From assembly GCA_902797195.1 (NCBI GenBank), contig CADBRY010000115.1:1-8202 (forward strand): DNA of 8,202 nucleotides, written 5' to 3'. A program made the translations under genes and the position numbers. Of this stretch, positions 1-5,001 are shown piece after piece; position 1 is the stretch's first letter, and every line of letters begins with the position of its first letter. A model generated the notes under the pieces. That model was not told the DNA's origin and made no database searches. It saw only the letters and a list, made by a program, of their open reading frames with translations. This DNA is from an uncultured Eubacteriales bacterium (lineage in GTDB: Bacteria > Bacillota > Clostridia > Peptostreptococcales > Anaerovoracaceae).

Positions 1-260
1 AGATACAGGATCGTGTACTTGTTTTTCTTCTGGTCCAGCTCGTTGAGAGTCTGACTGAAGTCTTCAAAAAACTGGCGGGTCCTGACGTCTACCACAAAGG
101 CAACTTTGTCTATGTCGTCACCCGTTTCTGCCAGTTCTATGAAACTCTTGATCAGCGACGGTGGCATATTATCTATGCAGTAATACCCCATATCCTCCAG
201 GCAGTCGATGGCCTGGGTCTTTCCCGCGCCTGATAATCCCGTTATGATTATCGTTCTCAT
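1..260 (-). CDS. rapZ: RapZ/YvcJ family nucleotide-binding protein (N-terminal part)
   Basis: This is the first 86 codons of a RapZ (YvcJ, former YhbJ) P-loop protein; the rest lies beyond the left edge. In enterobacteria RapZ is an RNase E adapter controlling the glmS-regulating small RNA. In Firmicutes the YvcJ orthologue hydrolyses nucleotides and its role is less clear, so the RNA-adapter role should not be assumed here. The visible part begins MRTIIITGLSGAGKT, with a Walker A loop at residues 8-15, followed by the family-typical segment YYCIDNMPPSLI (residues 26-37) and VVDVR near residue 56. The ATG overlaps the TGA of the upstream PHP gene as ATGA, so translation is probably coupled. 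It is the last visible gene of the operon starting near position 3967. In related genomes glmR/yvcK and whiA follow. Identification is firm; the gene is cut by the window, with no sign of being broken. Confidence 0.93.
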   Translation of the reverse strand, partial: MRTIIITGLSGAGKTQAIDCLEDMGYYCIDNMPPSLIKSFIELAETGDDIDKVAFVVDVRTRQFFEDFSQTLNELDQKKNKYTILY

Positions 261-1018
261 TTCACATCATCCTTCTTTACAATGTTGACTATTCTCGACA
301 GGTCAAGGCCTGCTTCTATTGCTCTCTTAAGTCCCGATCCGCACTCTCCCACAGCTTCCGGAACGTGGGCGTCGCTGCTTAAAATAAACTTTACATCCTC
401 CACTTCCATGGCCATGCGGATCTCCTCCACGGTGAGGTGGTCGTGCCTGCAGTTGATCTCCATAAGGGTATTGGTCTCCGCGCACACCTCTGCGATGGCC
501 TTTATGTCAAAGGGACCTTTATCACCGGGATGGGTCAGTATGGCTATATCGTTTGATCTCAGAGCGTGGATGATCATCTCGGTGTTTTTCTTCCTGAGCT
601 TTTCCTCTCCCCGCTTCCATCCGTGGGACCAGAGCCAGTTGCCTATGGAACTGCACCCGAAGAGTCCGAAGTGGAATCCTGCAATCACGAAATCGAACTG
701 ATCGAATTCCTCCGGTCTTATGTCCAGCCCGTTGCCTCCATGGATGGTGTTTGCTTCCACGCTCATCTTTACCTGAAGCTTCGGGAATTTAACGTTCATT
801 TTTTCTATGTCCCGCTTCAGGTTTGGAAGATCGTTTCTGTTCACTCCGTAGAAGATATGTCCCGGTCCATGGTCTGAAATGGCTATATAACCCAGTCCTT
901 TTTCCATTGCCTGTCTCACATTGTCTTCTACGCTTCCCTTTCCATGTGAGTAGGTCGTATGTGTATGAAGATCGTACAGCAGCCGATAGTCTGCCGGACC
1001 TATATTATTTACTGTCAT
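257..1018 (-). CDS. PHP-domain metal-dependent phosphoesterase (YcdX/COG1387-like)
   Basis: This 253-residue protein has the polymerase and histidinol phosphatase (PHP) fold, a trinuclear-metal hydrolase barrel. Likely metal ligands are visible in order: DLHTH (His18, His20), His25, SDH (Asp49, His50), Glu88 in VEAN, His116 in GFHFG, His163 in THPG and SDAH (Asp216, His218). All the expected PHP positions seem to be kept, so it should be an active phosphatase or phosphodiesterase. The substrate is unknown. The ATG at 1016-1018 has GAGGA just upstream and overlaps the end of murB by 14 bases; the stop overlaps the rapZ start by 4. Its place between murB and rapZ recurs in Clostridia as I recall them, hinting at a role linked to cell-wall precursor metabolism, but that is inference. 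Histidinol phosphatase (HisK type) is less likely because no histidine genes are nearby. Confidence 0.9.
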   Translation of the reverse strand: MTVNNIGPADYRLLYDLHTHTTYSHGKGSVEDNVRQAMEKGLGYIAISDHGPGHIFYGVNRNDLPNLKRDIEKMNVKFPKLQVKMSVEANTIHGGNGLDIRPEEFDQFDFVIAGFHFGLFGCSSIGNWLWSHGWKRGEEKLRKKNTEMIIHALRSNDIAILTHPGDKGPFDIKAIAEVCAETNTLMEINCRHDHLTVEEIRMAMEVEDVKFILSSDAHVPEAVGECGSGLKRAIEAGLDLSRIVNIVKKDDVK

Positions 1019-1928
1019 CTTTGTCCTCGCCGATTATTCTCACTTCAGGCTCCAGCATGACTCCAAACTGTTCCATGACTTTTGCCTGAACTATTTTCAT
1101 TAGCTGTAGTATATCCGTGGCCGTTGCATTTCCGATGTTTACTATGAACCCGGCATGCAAAGGCGACACCTGGGCTCCCCCTACGGTGAGCCCTTTAAGG
1201 CCCGCATCCTGTATGAGCTTGCCTGCAAAGTGGCCTTCCGGTCTCTTGAAAAAGCTTCCCGCACTTGGCAGGCTGACAGGCTGCTTGGCATTTCGCCGGG
1301 CGGTCAGCTCGGCTATCCTCTCCCTGATCTTCCCGGGATCGCCTTCCTGAAGATCCAGGACGACACTGCTCACTATTTCTCCGCTCTGCTGGATGGCGGT
1401 CTTCCTGTATCCCATCTGAAGCTGATCTGCGGTCTTTGTTTCGGTTCCGCTTCCGTCGGGTGCGATCAGTCTGACTTCTTTTATTATTTCCCTTATCTCT
1501 TTTTCATAGGCCCCGGCGTTCATGAACACGGCTCCACCCATGCTGCCCGGGATACCCGATGCGAACTCCATTCCCTCAAGGCCTTCCTGCATGGCTGTTT
1601 TCGCCGCCGTGGAAAGCAGCGCCGCAGCTCCGCATACAAGAGAGTTTCCCTCCCGCACAACACCTTGGAATCCCCTTCCAAGTTTAAGGATGGCCCCTCT
1701 GTAGCCCCCGTCTCTTACCAGGATGTTGCTGCCGTTGCCCACCACCATGTGGGGATAATCGTGAGCGCAGAGCACCTTAAGAGCGGTGCACAGTTCTCCT
1801 TCGTCTTCTGCCACTATCATCAGATCCGCCGTCCCTCCGGCACGAAAAGAAGTGTGCTTTGACATTGGTTCGTCTCTGAGGATGTTTAAATTATTCAGTT
1901 CATTTATTATGTCTTCTCTATGACTCAT
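1005..1928 (-). CDS. murB: UDP-N-acetylenolpyruvoylglucosamine reductase MurB
   Basis: MurB is the cytoplasmic FAD enzyme that reduces UDP-GlcNAc-enolpyruvate with NADPH to UDP-MurNAc, the second committed step of peptidoglycan synthesis. From the start chosen here the protein has 307 residues, usual for the short type II (Gram-positive) form. Visible signatures are HTSFRAGG near residue 25, the FAD-binding loop GNGSNILVRDGG (64-75), IPGSMGGA (126-133), GYRKTAI with Arg175, GSFFKRP with the proton-donor Ser225, and the C-terminal LEPEVRIIG with the conserved Glu of EVR near 295. The frame stays open to an ATG at 1979, but that would run 62 bases into the upstream gene. I prefer the ATG at 1926-1928 because TAAGGA lies five bases before it, MurB homologues begin near there, and overlap with the AI-2E gene falls to 11 bases. 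The 3' end overlaps the PHP gene by 14 bases. Confidence 0.96.
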   Translation of the reverse strand: MSHREDIINELNNLNILRDEPMSKHTSFRAGGTADLMIVAEDEGELCTALKVLCAHDYPHMVVGNGSNILVRDGGYRGAILKLGRGFQGVVREGNSLVCGAAALLSTAAKTAMQEGLEGMEFASGIPGSMGGAVFMNAGAYEKEIREIIKEVRLIAPDGSGTETKTADQLQMGYRKTAIQQSGEIVSSVVLDLQEGDPGKIRERIAELTARRNAKQPVSLPSAGSFFKRPEGHFAGKLIQDAGLKGLTVGGAQVSPLHAGFIVNIGNATATDILQLMKIVQAKVMEQFGVMLEPEVRIIGEDKDDSK

Positions 1929-3234
1929 TTTTGTCCTTATCTTCAGGTTCCGTTGCCTTTCCATCGTCCGATGATCCAAAGAACCTGGCTATGACTTTGT
2001 TTCGCTTATTCTTTTTTGGCTTCACCCTGTATGGATCTATTTTGTAGTCGTTAAGATCCGTGGAATACCCCTTGGCCACCAGCCTCCTGTTGAGCGCTCT
2101 GCTGGCGTAATAGTATATGACCGCAAAGACCGGGATGCCTATGACCATGCCGATGAATCCGAAGAGACCTCCGCCAACCAGCACCGCAAACAGTACCCAG
2201 AAACTGCTCAGTCCCGTGCTGTCTCCAAGTATCTTCGGGCCAAGTATGTTCCCGTCGAACTGCTGAAGAATAAGGACGAATATTATGAAGTACAGCGCGT
2301 GCATGGGATTGGCGATAAGGAGAAGCAGGGCCGATGGGACCGCTCCGATAAAGGGTCCGAAGAATGGGATGATATTCGTTATTCCGACTATGCAGCTTAT
2401 GAGCAGTGAATACTCCCATCCGAAGATGCTCATTACTATGAAACAGATTACGCCAATTATCAGAGAGTCGATCACCTTGCCGCTTATGAATCCACCGAAG
2501 GTCTTGTTGGTGTAGCGGGCGCCGTTTAAGATCTCCTCCGCCGTCTCTTCCTTGAAGGTGGCCAGGATCACCTTTTTTATCTGGGCAAGGAAGGTGTCTT
2601 TGCTGTTGAGGAAGTAAACGCTGATTATTATTCCTATCACGAAGTTCAGCATGAACTTGGCAAAGCCCATCACGCCCTGAGTGACCCCTGTGGCGAGAGC
2701 CTTGGAATGGGGAAGCAGGGTGTCTTTTGCGAAATTGATGGCGTTGTCGGTGGCGCCGGCCACCCAATCCTCCAGCTGTCCCTGTTCCTCTTCCGAGAGT
2801 TTTGATATGTTCTCTTCAAGCCACTTGGAAAACTGCTCCAGAGTTTCCGGTGCTTTTTCCGCTATGCTGATGATGCTGTTTACAAGACCCGGAATAACCA
2901 TGAGCATCACTCCGGAAATGACTATGAGTATCGTAAGGACCGAAACCACGGTTCCCGTTGCCTTTGCAATCCCCATATCCTTCTTGAACTTGCGGTCCTT
3001 TTTGTTCAGGACGGCGTAGGTACCTCTCACCGTTGCGTTGTAAACGGGGCATACAAGGTAGGCCATCACCAGGCCGTAGACGAATGGGGCCAGCACCTTC
3101 CAGCAAAAGCCGAAGAATGTCTGGATCACATCGAAACGATAGATGGCAAAGAACGCCAGAACGCAGCACACGATAACGAGGAACGCAGTCAGACCCCATT
3201 GATAATGTTTTGTCTCAAGCTTTATTCGTTTCAT
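1918..3234 (-). CDS. AI-2E family (PerM/YtvI-type) membrane transporter
   Basis: A 438-residue polytopic membrane protein of the AI-2E transporter family (PF01594, COG0628). Members include autoinducer-2 exporters, Na+/H+ antiporters and many with unknown substrate, so the name should not be read as proof of AI-2 export. Hydrophobic segments are seen near residues 13-32, 42-62, 96-118, 193-212, 255-282, 285-318, 320-335 and 350-386, matching the usual eight. A hydrophilic, Glu-rich stretch at about 125-185 lies between the third and fourth. The family-typical ITNIIPFFGPFIGAVPS falls near 285-301 and GPKILG near 342-347. The last 50 or so residues form a charged tail, Lys/Arg-rich and then Asp/Glu-rich, probably cytoplasmic. 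The ATG at 3232-3234 has GAGGAAGAG just upstream and overlaps the preceding Fic-fold gene by 20 bases; the end overlaps murB by 11. No other quorum-sensing gene is visible. Confidence 0.93.
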   Translation of the reverse strand: MKRIKLETKHYQWGLTAFLVIVCCVLAFFAIYRFDVIQTFFGFCWKVLAPFVYGLVMAYLVCPVYNATVRGTYAVLNKKDRKFKKDMGIAKATGTVVSVLTILIVISGVMLMVIPGLVNSIISIAEKAPETLEQFSKWLEENISKLSEEEQGQLEDWVAGATDNAINFAKDTLLPHSKALATGVTQGVMGFAKFMLNFVIGIIISVYFLNSKDTFLAQIKKVILATFKEETAEEILNGARYTNKTFGGFISGKVIDSLIIGVICFIVMSIFGWEYSLLISCIVGITNIIPFFGPFIGAVPSALLLLIANPMHALYFIIFVLILQQFDGNILGPKILGDSTGLSSFWVLFAVLVGGGLFGFIGMVIGIPVFAVIYYYASRALNRRLVAKGYSTDLNDYKIDPYRVKPKKNKRNKVIARFFGSSDDGKATEPEDKDKNES

Positions 3235-3967
3235 TTCTCTTCCTCATATACTCTCTGCATGCCTCCAGCGTGGCTTTCATTTTTTCTTCCACCGCGTCGC
3301 AAAGATACTCGTAGAAGATTTCCTGACGGACTCCCTTAAGGCAGTCCGTCACCATGTTCAGGTATTCCTGTCTGTCCACCGCCGCAAGACTTATGGGAGC
3401 AAGTCCGTTCTCCGTAAGGAGATAGTTCAGGGCAAAGATGGCCAGTTCGGCGTTGTATCCCTCATAGGGCCAGATGTCTATGATCTTGTTGTGGATGTAC
3501 ATGGCTCTCAGGATCACATTGTCTCCCGCATCCCTGCTGTAGACTCTGCGCACGCAGTCATCCAGTTTTGCTTCAACATCCACCGCGTGAGGGGGCACAT
3601 GGTTGAAAGAATAAACCACGGGATTTGTCTTTCTGAAGTATCCGTTCTCGTTTTCCGAAAGGATCCTGTAGCCCTGTGTCAGCAGGTGTTTGTCCAGAGA
3701 ATTTCCCATCTCAAGACTGCTGAACCCTATTCTCACAAGGTTGCTGAAATTCTGTATAAAAACAAGGTCCTTTACCGATACTTCCTTTGGCAGATCCCCC
3801 TCAAGTATCTTCTCCACAGGGACCCTGTCGTTTGCCTGATTTCGTATAATAAGGGATGCTCTGACCATGTCAACTCTGTTGACTTCCCGGACTGCTGATC
3901 TTAGCAGCCTGTTGTTCTTAAGCATCGATGTCAGTTCTATTCTCATTCTGCTGAGACTTTTCTGCAT
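3215..3967 (-). CDS. Fic-fold protein with degenerate active-site motif (probable pseudoenzyme)
   Basis: This 250-residue soluble protein has no obvious annotation at first sight, but its layout follows Fic-family proteins. Residues 109-118 (GYFRKTNPVV) and 123-131 (HVPPHAVDV) resemble the GxFR and VPPxxxxV blocks that precede the Fic core. Residues 155-166 (AMYIHNKIIDIW) match the helix leading to the active site. Residues 166-174, WPYEGYNAE, align without gaps to the AMP-transferase motif HPFx(D/E)GNGR: Pro, the aromatic and Asn172 remain, but the catalytic His is Trp166 and the final Arg is Glu174. The helix after it, with Asn181 seven residues on and ENGLAPI, keeps Fic spacing. Upstream, SLIIRN (38-43) aligns with the inhibitory [S/T]xxxE[G/N] motif, with Arg for Glu. 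AMPylation therefore seems unlikely. GGGAG lies six bases before the ATG at 3965-3967. It is the first gene of the operon. Function unknown; family assignment is by eye. Confidence 0.72.
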   Translation of the reverse strand: MQKSLSRMRIELTSMLKNNRLLRSAVREVNRVDMVRASLIIRNQANDRVPVEKILEGDLPKEVSVKDLVFIQNFSNLVRIGFSSLEMGNSLDKHLLTQGYRILSENENGYFRKTNPVVYSFNHVPPHAVDVEAKLDDCVRRVYSRDAGDNVILRAMYIHNKIIDIWPYEGYNAELAIFALNYLLTENGLAPISLAAVDRQEYLNMVTDCLKGVRQEIFYEYLCDAVEEKMKATLEACREYMRKRNETNKA

Positions 3968-3973
3968 TTTTTT

Positions 3974-3978
3974 CTCCC
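3974..3978 (-). promoter_or_regulatory. Ribosome binding site of the Fic-fold gene
   Basis: On the minus strand GGGAG is followed by six A residues and then ATG. This supports the start at 3967 for the first gene of the left operon. Confidence 0.7.
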
Positions 3979-4015
3979 GATTAGCTTCTTGTTTTTGCCC
4001 CTTTCACCCCAAAAT

Positions 4016-4030
4016 ATTCTACTTTAGAAT
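4016..4030. promoter_or_regulatory. Perfect dyad overlapping the -10 box (operator candidate)
   Basis: The sequence ATTCTACTTTAGAAT is a perfect inverted repeat: two six-base arms (ATTCTA and TAGAAT) around a three-base centre. One arm is the -10 hexamer of the left operon's promoter and the other lies in the spacer. A dimeric repressor bound here would block the promoter. It does not look like an intrinsic terminator: the arms are AT-rich and no T-run follows on either strand. A chance palindrome is possible, and I recognise no known regulator site. Confidence 0.4.
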
Positions 4031-4044
4031 CTCTCTTCCGTCAA
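4016..4044 (-). promoter_or_regulatory. Sigma-A-type promoter of the fic-like/AI-2E/murB/PHP/rapZ operon
   Basis: Read on the minus strand, TTGACG (4039-4044) is separated by exactly 17 bases from TAGAAT (4016-4021). Each hexamer matches the housekeeping consensus at five of six positions. The predicted start of transcription is near 4009, giving a leader of about 42 bases before the ATG at 3967, which carries its own Shine-Dalgarno site. No other promoter is needed to explain the five overlapping genes that follow, although internal promoters cannot be excluded. The -10 hexamer forms one arm of a 15-base dyad. Confidence 0.8.
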
Positions 4045-4068
4045 TGACCGCAGGGGCGCGGGATCACC

Positions 4069-4097
4069 TTGTTAGATGGACTCTGTTTTGATATACT
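4069..4097 (+). promoter_or_regulatory. Extended -10 promoter for the phosphodiesterase, predicting a leaderless mRNA
   Basis: On the plus strand TTGTTA (4069-4074) is followed after 17 bases by TATACT (4092-4097). TG at 4089-4090 makes an extended -10 element (TGnTATACT). Only six bases separate the -10 from the ATG at 4104-4106, so a typical start seven bases downstream of the hexamer falls on the A of the ATG. No Shine-Dalgarno sequence precedes this ATG, which fits leaderless translation. Confidence 0.65.
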
Positions 4098-4103
4098 TCT
4101 GTC

Positions 4104-4646
4104 ATGAAACTTCTGGTAATCGGCGATACTCACGGAAAACTTAATAAGCTCAGGGACATCTGGCCCAAACTCACGGACATTGATTTGATCGCACACACAG
4201 GCGATCACTTTTCAGATGCCATAAAAGCTGAGGAGGAACTGGGCGTTCCCGTGATCGCCGTCGGTGGCAACTGTGACGGATCCGGACCGGATATGGAGAT
4301 CATAGATACCGAATATGGAAATATCCTTTTGACCCACGGCCACCGGGAAGGAGTCAAGTACGACCTTAACGGTCTCTACTACCGCGCTCTGGAAAATGAC
4401 TGCAAGGCGGTATTCTTTGGCCACACCCACTGCTCCCTTATTACAGAGAACAATGGAATCTACTTTGTGAATCCCGGCAGCCTTACCCTTCCAAGAGATA
4501 ACAAAAGCGGCTCCTACGCAATCGTAAGAACCGCAGAAAATTCTTTTGATGCAAACATCGTTTACTACGATACCATCATGGGCGACCGCCGCCGCTCTCC
4601 TTCAGGCCGCCTCAAGTCCATTTTGAACTACAGCGATCGATTCTGA
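4104..4646 (+). CDS. YfcE/MJ0936-type metallophosphodiesterase (YsnB-like)
   Basis: A 180-residue protein of the compact calcineurin-like phosphoesterase family that includes E. coli YfcE, M. jannaschii MJ0936 and B. subtilis YsnB. Members are dimetal (often Mn or Ni) cytoplasmic phosphodiesterases; the physiological substrate is usually unknown. The metal-binding motifs are all visible: GDTHG (Asp8, His10), HTGDH (Asp34), GNCD (Asn56), THGH (His78) and GHTH (His107, His109), followed by NPGS at 123-126. The length is normal for the family and no key residue is missing. The C-terminal 20 residues are basic and Ser-rich. It is the only plus-strand gene in the window, diverging from the Fic-fold gene and converging on the small membrane protein gene. 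There is no Shine-Dalgarno site. The ATG start is preferred because the metal motif GDTHG begins at residue 7, as in homologues. Confidence 0.93.
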   Translation: MKLLVIGDTHGKLNKLRDIWPKLTDIDLIAHTGDHFSDAIKAEEELGVPVIAVGGNCDGSGPDMEIIDTEYGNILLTHGHREGVKYDLNGLYYRALENDCKAVFFGHTHCSLITENNGIYFVNPGSLTLPRDNKSGSYAIVRTAENSFDANIVYYDTIMGDRRRSPSGRLKSILNYSDRF

Positions 4647-4686
4647 TCAGAGCATCATTTTTCAGTGGACCCGATCAGAGCATCAT
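4645..4686. repeat. 14-base direct repeat between two converging genes
   Basis: GATCAGAGCATCAT occurs at 4645-4658 and again, identically, at 4673-4686, a 28-base period. The first copy includes the last bases of the phosphodiesterase stop codon; the second covers the last codons and stop of the small membrane protein gene. The first copy also forms part of the ten-base palindrome TCTGATCAGA at 4642-4651. No stem with a T-run typical of an intrinsic terminator is seen here. It may be a small local tandem duplication. Confidence 0.6.
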
Positions 4687-4878
4687 GGTCTTTACAAGGA
4701 CCATAACGAATAGAACTATGAATCCAAGGACTTCAAGAAGCAGGATTATCTTTATAATCCCGCGGATCTTTTCAGGCACGTTGCCTCGAAAACCTGTTGT
4801 CAATGTCATTCCCATATTCCAGGCCAGGATAAGCAGTACAACTACTCCAAAGGCCAGAGCTGCTATGAGGATCATCAT
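4675..4878 (-). CDS. Small two-helix membrane protein of unknown function
   Basis: I do not recognise this 67-residue protein. It has two hydrophobic stretches long enough to cross the membrane, at about residues 3-22 and 43-64. They are joined by a polar loop (residues 26-42) containing Arg, Lys and Glu and the segment GFRGNVPEKIRG. The positively charged loop suggests it lies in the cytoplasm, with both ends outside, but this is only the positive-inside rule. It is very likely real: AGAGGTGA lies seven bases upstream of the first of two adjacent ATGs (4876-4878, then 4873-4875), and a promoter-like pair sits further upstream. It ends 28 bases from the stop of the converging phosphodiesterase gene. 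It lies 123 bases downstream of the CobW-DUF1980 gene, so it may be co-transcribed with that unit as well. Confidence 0.72.
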   Translation of the reverse strand: MMILIAALAFGVVVLLILAWNMGMTLTTGFRGNVPEKIRGIIKIILLLEVLGFIVLFVMVLVKTMML

Positions 4879-4885
4879 CGGTCAA

Positions 4886-4893
4886 TCACCTCT
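4886..4893 (-). promoter_or_regulatory. Strong ribosome binding site of the 67-residue membrane protein
   Basis: AGAGGTGA on the minus strand is a near-perfect Shine-Dalgarno sequence, seven bases before the ATG at 4876-4878. It is the main evidence that this short reading frame is translated. Confidence 0.75.
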
Positions 4894-4913
4894 TTTTCAA
4901 ATTCTACCCGTAA

Positions 4914-4942
4914 ATACTATCAAATCTCTACAGTCCTTGCAA
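4914..4942 (-). promoter_or_regulatory. Possible promoter for the small membrane protein gene
   Basis: On the minus strand TTGCAA (4937-4942) and TAGTAT (4914-4919) are 17 bases apart. Each matches consensus at four of six positions. Transcription would begin near 4907, giving a leader of about 29 bases. It is the best candidate in the 123-base gap after the CobW-DUF1980 gene, but weaker than the other two promoters described here. Confidence 0.45.
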
Positions 4943-5001
4943 GTAAATCCGCTTCCTGAATGGCTCCCGTTTCTCAGGATCATTCCCGTGATGTGACATG
5001 C

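Noticed and set aside
1155..1862. Plus-strand open frame of 235 codons opposite murB
   Set aside because: It lies wholly inside murB on the other strand, has no recognisable motif and no Shine-Dalgarno site worth noting; murB is certain from its motifs.
1929..1979. Upstream ATG at 1979 as an alternative murB start adding 17 residues
   Set aside because: It would overlap the AI-2E gene by 62 bases, lacks a good Shine-Dalgarno site and adds residues not expected in MurB; the ATG at 1928 has AAGGA at a good distance.
2051..2767. Minus-strand open frame of 238 codons inside the AI-2E gene
   Set aside because: A shifted-frame shadow of the membrane protein, rich in Arg, Gly and His with no domain signature.
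4642..4690. Bidirectional terminator between the converging genes
   Set aside because: There is a ten-base palindrome without a loop and a short T-run, but no GC-rich stem-loop next to it.
4954..4985. Inverted repeats (TCCTGA/TCAGGA and GAATG/CATTC) after the CobW-DUF1980 gene, considered as a terminator
   Set aside because: The stems are only five or six base pairs with loops of 14 or more, they overlap each other, and no T-run follows.
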